From Nocardia ignorata NBRC 108230 (GTDB lineage: Bacteria > Actinomycetota > Actinomycetes > Mycobacteriales > Mycobacteriaceae), in NCBI RefSeq assembly GCF_001612905.1, contig NZ_BDBI01000025.1, forward strand, positions 1-64,000: a DNA stretch of 64,000 nt, given 5' to 3'. Below are positions 33,959 to 43,700 of this stretch, one piece after another. Within the stretch, counting starts at the first letter, position 1. Each line of letters starts with the position of its first letter. The notes beneath the pieces are model-generated. The model did not search any database. It worked only from the letters and a program-made list of their open reading frames with translations, and had not been told where the DNA came from. The position numbers and the translations under genes were made by a program.

Positions 33959-35056
33959 TCAGTCGGTGACGTAGCCGTTGAGGCTGTTGCGCAGATCCGT
34001 CAGCACGGCGCGCGCCGCGGTGAGGCCGGTGGTGTGCCAGATCTTGTCGTCCACCGCGAACACGCGGCGATCCGTCGCGGCGCCCAGGTTCTCGAATTCC
34101 TTCGAGCGCAGCACCTTCTTGCCGTGCGCCTCGCCGTCGGGGCCGTCGAACATCACGTAGATGATGTCGCCCTCGGCCTTGTTCGAGAAGTCGTCGGGGG
34201 TGATGTCGAACGAGGTGCCGCGCTGTGCCTGCGGACGCTGCACACCGGCATCCGAAAGGACCTGGGCGGCAAAGGTTTCCGAACCCTGCACCTGGATCGT
34301 GTCGGCGGTGAAGCGCAGCACCGAGGCCTGGGACTGGTTCGCGTGCAGCGCGGTGCCGACGTCCTGGGCTTCGGTGAGATAGGACTGCAGGGCACTTTCG
34401 GCGGCGTCGGTGCGGCCCATACCGGCGGCGTAGGCGACGAAATCGGACTGCCAGCTGCCGCCGCTGCCGACCAGCACGGTCGGGGCGATCGCGCGCAACG
34501 CCTCGTAACCGCCTGCGGCAGGGGGGACGTCGCCGAGGATGAGGTCGGGCTTCAGCTCGGCGATCCGCGCCGGGTCGGGCGCGCCGATCGGGCCCACACT
34601 CGGCACCTTCAGCACGCCGTACCCCAGGTACATCGGCTGCGGACGCTCACCGTCGAGCGTCACCGCGCCCGCGACCCGCTCCCACAAGCCGAGCGCGCAC
34701 GCCGCGTCGAGAGCGGAACTGGTGAGCACGACAATGCGCTGCGGGTCGGCGGGTACCTCTGTGACCCCGGCCGAATGGGTGACCGAGCGGGTACCCGAAC
34801 CCGCGTCGGGTGCGCTCGGCGTCGGGCACGCAGTGGCCGTATCGCGGTCGGCACCGACCACACCGGCACCGGCGATATTGGTCGTGGTGCGGATGATCGT
34901 GCTCGCGTCGTCGTGTTTGTCCGCGCAACCCGCGCTCACCACGGCGACGCACAGCAACGCGGCGACAACGAGCGCGCCCCGCGAGCGGTCACGACGACCC
35001 TGCGTGGCGGTGCGACGGAATCGGGTGCGTTCTCGGGCGCTCACCGGCATGCGCAC
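33959..35056 (-). CDS. fecB: FecB-like iron-siderophore substrate-binding lipoprotein
   Basis: A 365-residue protein with a long basic N-terminus, a signal helix and lipobox VVSAGCADK, then a class III periplasmic-binding fold (RIVVLTSSALDAACALGLWERVAGA; RIAELKPDLILGD; ALRAIAPTVLV). The segment TTTNIAGAGVVGADR closely matches M. tuberculosis FecB (Rv3044), which binds siderophores and lies next to ctaD there. Here 20 kb of other genes separate them. No iron-regulator box was recognised upstream. No permease or ATPase is adjacent, as also in mycobacteria. Confidence 0.85.
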   Translation of the reverse strand: MRMPVSARERTRFRRTATQGRRDRSRGALVVAALLCVAVVSAGCADKHDDASTIIRTTTNIAGAGVVGADRDTATACPTPSAPDAGSGTRSVTHSAGVTEVPADPQRIVVLTSSALDAACALGLWERVAGAVTLDGERPQPMYLGYGVLKVPSVGPIGAPDPARIAELKPDLILGDVPPAAGGYEALRAIAPTVLVGSGGSWQSDFVAYAAGMGRTDAAESALQSYLTEAQDVGTALHANQSQASVLRFTADTIQVQGSETFAAQVLSDAGVQRPQAQRGTSFDITPDDFSNKAEGDIIYVMFDGPDGEAHGKKVLRSKEFENLGAATDRRVFAVDDKIWHTTGLTAARAVLTDLRNSLNGYVTD

Positions 35057-35122
35057 GAGGGTACTGGGTTGGGGTGGGCGTTAGTGCCGGGGGCCGAGGT
35101 CATCAGTGCGGGGACTTGTCTT

Positions 35123-35290
35123 CTACACGTGCGTCGACATCTTCACCGCCGAGCGATCAGCGGCAAGCTGGTGGGCACGCGCAGGTCCAGTGGTAGCAGG
35201 ATCGCGCAGGGCGAGCGGCCCGAGGCCGTGTTGTGCGGCGGCGATCAGGAGCCAGCGGCCGGTGGTGTCGCGGCGGGCGATCACCGGCAT
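35123..35290 (-). CDS. Possible small gene in the fecB-propeller gap
   Basis: A 55-codon open frame (MPVIARRDTTGRWLLIAAAQ... to ...VKMSTHV) lies on the minus strand in the 290-bp gap between fecB and the propeller gene. It has no clear ribosome site and no recognisable family; it could be a chance frame or a gene remnant. I see nothing else in this gap. Confidence 0.2.
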   Translation of the reverse strand: MPVIARRDTTGRWLLIAAAQHGLGPLALRDPATTGPARAHQLAADRSAVKMSTHV

Positions 35291-35346
35291 CGACTTGCGG
35301 ACAGACCTCGAACCGCGCGAACGCCGTGCGGTTGGAGGTCCATGGG

Positions 35347-37107
35347 TCAGCCGAAGCCGATGATCTCGATGTCGCGATCCTGGTGATCTGTCACGATCAA
35401 CACCAGGGATCCCGAGGTGGTGGCGAACCGCAGACTCCTGGACTGTTCGATCGTGACGGGCACCACTCGACTTTCGCGTCCGGTCGACCGGTCCCAGGTC
35501 CGCAGCGCGAATCCGTCATCCCAGGCGAGTGTGACTGCCTGGTCGGCGAGCAGGGTTGCGGCGTCGACCATCTGTTCCGAACTGGTGAGCGTGCTCATTT
35601 CGAGCTCGGTCGACACGGCGCCGGCCGCCGACAGAACTTCCCATCGCTCCGGCCACCCGCGCCCGGGCATCGGTTGCCAGTCCGGGTCGTGTGCGCTCAC
35701 GAGGGCAGCCGTGCGGTCCGTCGCGTGCACCTTACTGTTCGTGCGATTCGAGTCCACGAGGGCCGCTGCCAGCGGTTGGTCCGGTGGCAGGAGGATGTCG
35801 GTGTTCACCTCGGCCCGTTGGCCCTGCACCCAGACGAACCCACTGTCGAACACACGAATCGAGACACCATAGATCGGTTCCAGTCGCGGCGTGGGAAAGC
35901 TGCGCTGGTCGCGTAGCTCTCCGGATTTCGGATCGAACGCAGTGACGACCACCGTCGCGGCCTCCCCTTCACCACAGCTCGCGGCACGGTAGATCGCGGT
36001 CATGGCAGCGACGACGCGCCGGTGGCTGGTGGTGCATTGGCCGGATTCGCCTGGGATGGTCCACATTTCGCGGCCGGACCTGGCGTCGTATCGGGTCACT
36101 TGCCCGCGCTCGGAGACCGTGACAAGCATGTGACCGTCGGCTACGGAGCGACTGTCGCGGGCGAAATCCTCTCCGGTCCAGAGCTTTTCGCCGGTGTTCG
36201 CGTCGAACGCTATCCACCCGATATTCCGCCAGTTGGTCAGCACGACGTCTTCGGCGCGTAGGTATGTCGTCTCGGCATGTCGGTTCCGCACCTTGTCGGA
36301 ACGGGCATCGCCGCGCCGGAAGTGCCACCGTTCCGCGCCTGTAGCGCCGTCGTACTGTGACAGCCCCTCTGGAGTCGAGACGACGAATCCGGTGCGGGTG
36401 ACGACAATTCGGTTGGTGAAGTCGGGGTCGACCGGGAGCTGGAGCCGGTACTTCTCCGAACCCAGCGCTGCGGGCGCAGGGGCTTCCGGACGGGCTGCGG
36501 CGGTGACGTGATCGATCGAGACGCTGTCGTTCCCGACCGAGGCCGTGACCCCGGCGGCGCCGAGCACCGGCACCACACCAACGACAACCGCCATCGCGAG
36601 CGCCGACCGTCGAGGAACCTGGCCGGTCGGCTTCGCCACGAAAACGAACATCAGCACCGCGCCCAAGACCACGAGCACCAGCGCGGCGATCGCGGACGGT
36701 ACACGGGGAGTCACGATGTAGTCGCCGGTCAGCCGCCTATACGTCGACGGGACGTCCGCTGTCACCGCGAAGAGCAGGCCGAACCCGAGTACGAAAAGTA
36801 TCGCGAGAACACCGCCCGCGCCGACACTCACGGCCCGTTCGTCTCCGCGACGCCCGAGAACGAGCACCACCCCGCCGACCAACGCGGCAGCGCTCGCGAA
36901 GATCAGCGTTCCCCGGACGAGGCGGAAGGGGAAATCGGAAGCCTCGGCGTAAGGACCGTTGAACGGCACCGGAATCGGCGCCGCGACGAACTGGCTGTAG
37001 AGCGCCAGCACCACACCCCCGGCGAGCAGCACGGCACCGACCAGGCCTGCGAGTATCGGTATCGACCGCAGTACACGCGCACGTTCGGTCGTCTTGTCCC
37101 CGGACAT
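35347..37107 (-). CDS. Membrane protein with PQQ-like beta-propeller
   Basis: About 586 residues. The first 200 hold about five membrane helices (IPILAGLVGAVLLAGGVVLA; LIFASAAALVGGVVLVL; GVLAILFVLGFGLLFAV; AIAALVLVVLGAVLMFVFVA; ALAMAVVVGVVPVLGAAGV). The rest is an extracytoplasmic quinoprotein-like propeller with repeats such as LSQYDGATGAERWHF, IAFDANTGEKLWTG, VTRYDARSGREMWTI and LRTWDRSTGRESRVV. No PQQ ligands or dehydrogenase motifs are evident, so it is more likely a binding or scaffold propeller. I take ATG 37107; a GTG at 37119 is possible. Function unknown. Confidence 0.7.
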   Translation of the reverse strand: MSGDKTTERARVLRSIPILAGLVGAVLLAGGVVLALYSQFVAAPIPVPFNGPYAEASDFPFRLVRGTLIFASAAALVGGVVLVLGRRGDERAVSVGAGGVLAILFVLGFGLLFAVTADVPSTYRRLTGDYIVTPRVPSAIAALVLVVLGAVLMFVFVAKPTGQVPRRSALAMAVVVGVVPVLGAAGVTASVGNDSVSIDHVTAAARPEAPAPAALGSEKYRLQLPVDPDFTNRIVVTRTGFVVSTPEGLSQYDGATGAERWHFRRGDARSDKVRNRHAETTYLRAEDVVLTNWRNIGWIAFDANTGEKLWTGEDFARDSRSVADGHMLVTVSERGQVTRYDARSGREMWTIPGESGQCTTSHRRVVAAMTAIYRAASCGEGEAATVVVTAFDPKSGELRDQRSFPTPRLEPIYGVSIRVFDSGFVWVQGQRAEVNTDILLPPDQPLAAALVDSNRTNSKVHATDRTAALVSAHDPDWQPMPGRGWPERWEVLSAAGAVSTELEMSTLTSSEQMVDAATLLADQAVTLAWDDGFALRTWDRSTGRESRVVPVTIEQSRSLRFATTSGSLVLIVTDHQDRDIEIIGFG

Positions 37108-37201
37108 CTTCCCCCACACAAGAACTCGTCGCTGCCGCCCGCTCGGGCGTCGCGTCGAGACTAGCGCCGGGGTGGCGACGCGGGAAACGTCGCCGCCTCG
37201 G

Positions 37202-38005
37202 TCAGCGGGCGGTGCCGCCGATGCTGAAGTGGGCGCCGGTGGGATCGGTGAGGCCGACGACCCGGCCGTAGGGCGTGGTCATCGGCTCGAAGACCAGTTT
37301 CGCGCCGAGGGACACGGCGAGCTCGGCCGACTTGTCGGTGTCGTCGCTGCCGAAGTACACCACCCACGCGCCGGGTACTCCCTCGGGCAGATGGCCTTGC
37401 CCGTCCATCACCCCACCAAGCATCGGGGACTCGGCGTGCAGGGTGGTGTAGCGGAACTCCTCGGTGTCGGCGACGGTGAAGGTGTCGTTCCAGCCGAACA
37501 CCGCGCGGTAGAAGTCGAGGGACTGCGGGTAGGAGCGTGTCATGAGTTCGAACCAGGACGGCAGGCCTGCGGCGTCCTGCCAGACTCCGTCGGCGACCCG
37601 GCCGATCTCGCCGAAACCGGAGAACGGTCCCGGCTGCCACACGCCGACACCCACGCCGCCCACATCGGCCAGCACGGCCATCGTGCCGACACCGGGGACC
37701 TCCATCGCTTTCACGAACACGGTGCCACCCGCTTCGGCGGCCTTCTGCTCGGTGGCGGCCGCGTCGTCGGAGTGCAGGTAGACGGTCCAGCGGTCGGGGT
37801 ACGGATCGCCTTCGTCCTCGATCCGGCTCATGGCGCCGGCGACGGCGACGCCGTTCTTGCTGAACGTGGTGTACCCACCGAACTCCGGCCCGCCGCGTTC
37901 GGCAGTCCAGCCGAACAGTTCGCCGTAGAAGGCGATGGCACGGTCGAGATCGGAGGTGTAGAGGTCGATCCAGGTGGGATCGCCGGGTTGTGGGGTGAAC
38001 TGCAT
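37202..38005 (-). CDS. VOC (glyoxalase/bleomycin-resistance-like) protein, two domains
   Basis: A 267-residue tandem vicinal-oxygen-chelate protein. Both halves start with the typical pattern (WIDLYTSDLDRAIAFYGELFGW at about 12-33; WFELMTRSYPQSLDFYRAVFGW at about 145-166) and end with GGVGVGVWQPG or TDPTGAHFSIGG. The ATG at 38005 has AGGAG upstream. Metal ligands are not all conserved by eye, so a binding role rather than catalysis is possible. No operon partner. Confidence 0.85.
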   Translation of the reverse strand: MQFTPQPGDPTWIDLYTSDLDRAIAFYGELFGWTAERGGPEFGGYTTFSKNGVAVAGAMSRIEDEGDPYPDRWTVYLHSDDAAATEQKAAEAGGTVFVKAMEVPGVGTMAVLADVGGVGVGVWQPGPFSGFGEIGRVADGVWQDAAGLPSWFELMTRSYPQSLDFYRAVFGWNDTFTVADTEEFRYTTLHAESPMLGGVMDGQGHLPEGVPGAWVVYFGSDDTDKSAELAVSLGAKLVFEPMTTPYGRVVGLTDPTGAHFSIGGTAR

Positions 38006-38150
38006 GCTGACTCCTCGGCTGAAGGGATCTACGCAGACGGTCGCAGGCGAGCACACCGTCTGCAATCAAGACGCGCCGCAGCGGGAAAAGTCATCGCCAC
38101 CGACCGTCGCATCCTGCGGAGGACCGTCCGGGTACTCGATCGGACCCTGC

Positions 38151-38939
38151 TCAGCGGCGGCTGGCCCGTCGGAAGCCGATGGCGGCGGGCACGGCGAACA
38201 GCAGGATCGCACCGGCCGACCAGGCGAGGGTGAGCAGCAGCGGGCGGGCGACGGGCCCGTGGTCGGCGAGGCCACGCATGGCATCGACGGCGACCGACAT
38301 CGGCTGATTGCGGACGAGCGGCTGGATCCAGGTGGGAAAGGCGACCAGCGGAACGAACCCGGTGCTGAAGAACATCATCAGCGAGGTGAGGATGGTGATC
38401 CCCTCCACCAGCGAGGACTTCGCCGTGTAGACGGCCACGGCGGTGACGATGGTGGCGAAGGCCAGCCCGAAAACCACCGGGACCAGCAGGAAGACGAGCG
38501 CCGCCAGCGGTCCCTGCTGAAATCGGAAGCCGAGCAGCAGCCCGACGATCACGACGGTGACGGTGCCGAGCAGGATGCGGCATCCCTCGGCGAGGATGCG
38601 GGAGGCCAGGCCGGAGGCCCGGTGCACGGGCAGCACCCAGAATCGGGCGAGCAGCCCGGCGTCGCGTTCGCGGCCGAGCAGTACCCCGCTCGCCACGGCA
38701 CCGGACAGGGCGCCGACGATCGCGACCATCGGGACCGAGCTGGACAGCGCGTTCTCCCCGGTGAACCGCTCGATCTGGCCGCCGACCACGATGTCGAGCA
38801 TCACGAGCAGCAGGCACGGGATGAACAACGCCTCGAGCACGGTGATCGGATTGCGGGCCCAGCGCAGCAGCAGCCGCTGGGTCTGGATCGTCGTCTGCCG
38901 CACCAGCGCCACCGGTGAGGTCTCCGACTGCGATGTCAT
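38151..38939 (-). CDS. DrrC-like ABC-2 exporter permease
   Basis: A 262-residue ABC-2 type membrane subunit with about six helices. The DrrB/DrrC family region is visible as LLGRERDAGLLARFWVLPVHR (about 88-108), and PTWIQPLVRNQPMSVAVDAMRGLA is near 200-223. The ATG at 38939 shares one base with the stop of the upstream permease (TGATG). It is the last gene of the NRPS-drrA-drrB-drrC unit, so it probably exports the NRPS product. Confidence 0.87.
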   Translation of the reverse strand: MTSQSETSPVALVRQTTIQTQRLLLRWARNPITVLEALFIPCLLLVMLDIVVGGQIERFTGENALSSSVPMVAIVGALSGAVASGVLLGRERDAGLLARFWVLPVHRASGLASRILAEGCRILLGTVTVVIVGLLLGFRFQQGPLAALVFLLVPVVFGLAFATIVTAVAVYTAKSSLVEGITILTSLMMFFSTGFVPLVAFPTWIQPLVRNQPMSVAVDAMRGLADHGPVARPLLLTLAWSAGAILLFAVPAAIGFRRASRR

Positions 38940-39757
38940 CACGCCCTCCTCGAACTCAACCGGATCGCCGCCGGGACGCAGATCAGCAGGATCGCGGCCA
39001 GCCACAGCAGCGACGGCCCCATCAGCGACCAGCTCACCGCACCGGTGTCGGCCTTGGTGTCACCGGCGAGCGCGCGTAGCCCCGTCGCGAACTGCGAGAC
39101 GGGCTGGTTGCGCACGAACCACTGGACCCAGGTGGGGAATTGGTCGGCCGGTGCCAGGCCCGTCGAGAGCATGCCGAAGATCAACGGCGGCAGCATCAGC
39201 GCCTGCGAGGTGGTCTCCGGGCTTTTGGACAGGGTGCCGATCACGTCGGCGCCCAGGGTGAACGCGATGCCGATGAGCAGCGAGAACGCCAGGAACCCGA
39301 GGGTGTGCGCGGCGTCGAGCCGGAACCGGAACCCGATCACATAACCTGCCGCGATCGCCGCCGCCAGCGACAGCAGCAGCCGGAACAGATTGCCCGACAT
39401 GCGTGCGGCCACCGGGACCAGGGGTCGCAGTGGCATCGAGGCGAATCGCCGGTCGATCCCGGCGACGGAATCGGTGGCCGATCGGAACGCTGCCGAGATG
39501 GCCGTGAACGCCGCCGCCTGCAAGATGACCAGCGGCATCATGTACTGGGCGTAACTGCTGAAACCGTTGCCGGAGAACGACATCACCGTCTTCAACGGAA
39601 TGTAGAAGCTCGCGGTGAAGGCGGCGGGTGCCAGCAGCGAGGCGAGCACCTCACCGGATTTGACCGACGGCACGATCAGCCGGGTGGTGAGTACCCACCA
39701 CTGCTGCAGCGTGTTCGGTGCGGCGCGCCAGTGCGTCTGCCAGGTGGTTGCGGTCAT
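38939..39757 (-). CDS. DrrB-like ABC-2 exporter permease
   Basis: A 272-residue ABC-2 permease, paralogous to the next gene, with about six helices. Landmarks are ATDSVAGIDRRFASMPLRPLVPVAARMSG near the centre and FPTWVQWFVRNQPVSQFATGLRALA, the conserved outer loop with RNQP, near residue 220. Its start overlaps the ATPase stop by 4 bp. It is predicted to pair with DrrC and DrrA as a heteromeric exporter. Confidence 0.87.
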   Translation of the reverse strand: MTATTWQTHWRAAPNTLQQWWVLTTRLIVPSVKSGEVLASLLAPAAFTASFYIPLKTVMSFSGNGFSSYAQYMMPLVILQAAAFTAISAAFRSATDSVAGIDRRFASMPLRPLVPVAARMSGNLFRLLLSLAAAIAAGYVIGFRFRLDAAHTLGFLAFSLLIGIAFTLGADVIGTLSKSPETTSQALMLPPLIFGMLSTGLAPADQFPTWVQWFVRNQPVSQFATGLRALAGDTKADTGAVSWSLMGPSLLWLAAILLICVPAAIRLSSRRA

Positions 39758-40770
39758 GAGATCACCTGCGGGGTGGATTCGGTCGAGGCGAGGTGACCGG
39801 TGAGCTGGAGGAAGACGTCGTCGAGCGAGGGCCGTCGCAGGGCGATGTCGACGAGTTCGAGCCCGGCGTTGTCGAGCCGCCGCAGGGCTTCGGCGAGCGT
39901 TTTCGCACCGTCGGGGGCGGGGATGGTGATGCGGTCCGATTCCGGGGTGAGGGCCGCCCGGTGCTCGGCGGGGAGCAATGTGCCGAGCGCCGTGACGATC
40001 GCGGGCAGTTCCTCCAGATCCAGCGGCACGATCTCGCAGTAGCTGCCGCCGGTGCGGTGCTTGAGCTCGTCGGCGGTGCCCGAGGCGATCACCACACCGT
40101 GGTCGATCACGATGATCCGGTCGCTGAGGGCGTCGGCCTCCTCCAGGTACTGGGTGGTGAGCAGGGTGGTGATGCCCGCGTTCTTGAAGCTGCGCACCAG
40201 ATCCCAGACGCCCTGCCTGCTGCGCGGGTCGAGACCGGTGGTCGGCTCGTCGAGGAACACCACGTCGGGCCGCACCACCAGGCCGCAGGCGATGTCGATG
40301 CGTCGCCGCATGCCGCCCGAGTAGGTGCCGACGCGTCGATCGGCGGCCTGGTCGAGGTCGAATTCGCCGATGAGCTCGGTCGCCCGGGCCCGGGCGGCCG
40401 GTTTGCGCAGACCCATCAGCCTGCCGAACATCACCAGGTTCTCGTAGCCGCTGAGCATGTCGTCGAGCGCGGCGTACTGACCGGTGAGCATGATCCGTTT
40501 GCGCACCGCGGCCGGGTCGGCGACGACATCGTGGCCGGCGACCGTCGCCCGGCCGCGGTCGGGCACGACGAGGGTGGACAGGATGTTCACCATGGTCGTC
40601 TTGCCAGCGCCGTTGGGGCCGAGGATGCCGAGCACCTGCCCGGGCGCGGCCTCGAAGTCGATGCCGCGCAGGGCACGCACCTCCCCGAACGATTTCTCGA
40701 TCCCCTCGACGACGACGCCACCGGTGCCGGTGCGCGCAGGGCTCTGTACGGCAGTGTGTTCGACACTCAT
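39754..40770 (-). CDS. DrrA-like ABC exporter ATPase
   Basis: A 338-residue ABC ATPase. It has Walker A GPNGAGKTT (about 51-59), the signature YSGGMRRRIDIA (about 148-159), Walker B VVFLDEPTTGLD and a C-terminal extension ending in the DrrA-type RRPSLDDVFLQLTG motif. The ATG at 40770 overlaps the NRPS stop by 4 bp (ATGA), tying exporter synthesis to the peptide synthetase. The same family exports daunorubicin in Streptomyces and PDIM lipids in mycobacteria. Confidence 0.9.
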   Translation of the reverse strand: MSVEHTAVQSPARTGTGGVVVEGIEKSFGEVRALRGIDFEAAPGQVLGILGPNGAGKTTMVNILSTLVVPDRGRATVAGHDVVADPAAVRKRIMLTGQYAALDDMLSGYENLVMFGRLMGLRKPAARARATELIGEFDLDQAADRRVGTYSGGMRRRIDIACGLVVRPDVVFLDEPTTGLDPRSRQGVWDLVRSFKNAGITTLLTTQYLEEADALSDRIIVIDHGVVIASGTADELKHRTGGSYCEIVPLDLEELPAIVTALGTLLPAEHRAALTPESDRITIPAPDGAKTLAEALRRLDNAGLELVDIALRRPSLDDVFLQLTGHLASTESTPQVIS

Positions 40771-43700
40771 ATCCGGTCTCCTGCTTCCATGTGGTCGTCG
40801 AGCACCGGCGCGATGACCGACAGTGCGTAGGGGTTGGTCAGGTCGTCGTGGGACACGTCGACGTCGTGGTTGACGATGTCGCCGGTCACGTAGGGCCGCC
40901 AGCCGTCGGGTCCCATCCATTCGGCGGGGTCGACGGTGGCGCTGAAGTACAGGACATCGCCCTGGAAGACGGGGCGCCGGTAGCCGGTTCTGGTCCCCGC
41001 GGAGGCGTTGTAGGAGCCCGCCATCCGCTCGATGGTCGCGGCATCGATGAGTTCGACGCCGCCGAGCCGGGCGGTGATGAGGTCGGCCGCCTCCTCGGCC
41101 GTCGAGGTGGCGGGGACGTCGTCGATGCCGAAGATCGCCCCGAAGGTGTTGATGAACGCACCGGGTGAGAGGCGTTCGATGGTGTCACCGTCGATGTCGG
41201 CGGTGTCGGTGTCCAGGAGCGCGACCACCCCGACTCGCTCACCCGCCGTGGCCAATTCGACCGCCATGGCGTGGGCGATGAGGCCGCCGAAGGACCAGCC
41301 GAGCAGGTGATACGGGCCGGTCGGCTGAACGGCGCGGATCTCGCGCACGTAGCGGTGGGCGAATTCCTCGATGGACCGAGCCGATGGTTCGCGGCCGCTG
41401 AGATCGGGCGCCTGCAACCCGTAGATCGGTCGTCCCGGCCGTAGTTGCTCGGCCAATCCCAGGTAGCTCCAGGACATTCCGGAGGAGGAGTGGACGCAGA
41501 ACAGGGCGGGGCGGTCGCCGCCGGGTCGGATCGGCAGCAGGACGTCGAGGCCGAGGCCCGCCGGTCCTGTCTTGGTGGGTGCGGTGCGGGCGGTCATCGC
41601 GGCGGCTTCGTCGGCCGAAGCGGTTCGGGCGGCGGGTGTTTCGGCGAAGTGCGCGGCCGCTCGCAGTGCCTCGGCCCACAGGCCGGCGAGCTCGGTGACG
41701 TCTGCCTCGGCCAGTAGTTCTGCGGCGTAGCCGAATTCTGCGTGCAGGCGTTCGCCCGTGACCATCGCGTTGATGTCGACGGCCGACATGATCGGCACGT
41801 CCTGGTGTTCGGGTGCGTCCAGGTCGCCGAGCGCGTCGGTGGGCAGCCAGCCGAGCCCTTCGAGACCTGCGGGGGTGTCGACAGAGGTGTGCCTGCCCAG
41901 GTAGTTCAGGCAGATCTGGCCGGGAAGCCGGGCCGGGAGTTGTTGTGCGGTCGTAGGATTCAGGTAGCGCAGCATTCCGAAGCCGATGCCTTTGTCCGGT
42001 ACCGACAGCAGGTCGTGCTTGACCGCCCGGATGGCCGCACCCATCGCGGGACCGCCCGCGAACGCCTCGTCGACATCGACCTCGGCGAGATCGAGCCGGA
42101 CCGGGTACAGACTGGTGAACCAGCCGATGGTTCGCGACAGGTCGGCGCCCGGCACGATCTCCTCCTGCCTGCCGTGGCCTTCCAGCCGTAGCAGCGCCGA
42201 ACGTTCGGTGACGCCGCGGCGCAGGCGCCACCGCACCAGGGCCAGTGCGAGGGTGGCCAGCAGCGCGTCGGTGACCGTCCCCTGGAACAGCCGGGGCAGG
42301 GTGGTGAGCAGCGCCGCTGTGGTGTCCTCGTCGACCTCGATGCCGAAACGGCGCACGGTGCGTGCCTGATCGATCGCCGGATCGAGGTGTCGTGTGCCGA
42401 GCAGCGGGTCGGGACCGTTCACCACCTGTTGCCAGTAGTCGAGTTCGGATTCGCGCCGTTCGGAGTTCGCCTGCTCGGTGAGGGCGTGCGACCAGCGCCG
42501 CATCGAGGTGCCGATCTCGGGGAGCACCGGCGTGGCGCCCGCGTCGACCTGCGCCCAGGCGGCGATCAAATCCTGCACCAGGATTCGCCACGACACGCTG
42601 TCGATCGCGAGATGGTGGGCCACCACGATCAGTCGACCGGGCCGGGTGTGCGAACCGGCGTCGCCGACGGGGTCGAGCCACACGAATTGCAGCACGACAC
42701 CATCGGCGGGACCCAGCCGGTTCATCGCGGTGTCGAGCTCGGTCTGCGCGAATTCCCGCAGGTCGACCGGGTCGGCGGCGGAGTCGAACACGGTGCGGTG
42801 CACCAGGGCGTCGACGTTCACCGACCCCGGTTCGGCGACCCGCAGCCGCCAGCCGTCCGCGCTCGCCCACAGCCGCGATCGGAGCATGTCGTGCCGGTCG
42901 ATGACGGCCGTGAGCGTGGCGACGAGCGCGGCCCGGTCGATGCCGACGGGCAGTTCGAGGACCGCCGTCTGGGCGAACCGGTCGAAGTTCCCGCCGCGTT
43001 CGACCATGTACCGCACGATCGGGGTCAGCGGGAGGTCGCCGGTGCCACCGCCGGGCAGTTCGGCGAGTGCTTCGACGGTGTCGGCGGCATCGATCGCGGC
43101 GCCGAGCGCAGCCACGGTGCGGTGTTCGAACACCTGTAGGGGCGTGCAGTGCACACCGCGCAGCTTGGCCTGGGTCACCAGCTGGATGGCGAGGATGCTG
43201 TCGCCGCCGAGCGCGAAGAAGGAATCGTCGACACCCACCTGATCGCGGCCGAGCAGCTCGGCGTACACCTCGGCCAGCACCTTCTCGGTCGGTGTCTCCG
43301 GCGCCCGGTACGGTGCTTCGTCGGAAACGAAAACCGGTGCGGGCAGCGCCTTCCGATCGAGTTTGCCGACGGCGTTGACCGGGATCTCGTCCAGGACGAC
43401 GAAGGCGGCGGGCACCATGTACGCGGGCAGGGTGTCGGCCGCCAGGGCGCGGACGCGGTCGACGTCGAGCTCGGTGCCGGGCACTCGCACCAGGTAGGCG
43501 GCGAGCGCGGTGGCTCCGGTGGGACCGGGAACACCCAGGGTCACAGCGACTTCCACCCCGTCGATGCCGCTGAGAACCGCATCGATCTCGCCGAGTTCGA
43601 TGCGCTGACCACGCACCTTCACCTGGAAGTCGGTGCGGCCCAGGTACTCCAGGGCGAGCCCCGACGCGCCACGGGTCCAACGCACCAGATCGCCGGTGCG

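Noticed and set aside
35057..35346. Iron-regulator (IdeR/DmdR) box near fecB
   Set aside because: No TTAGGTTAGSCTAACCTAA-like 19-mer was seen upstream of the fecB start.
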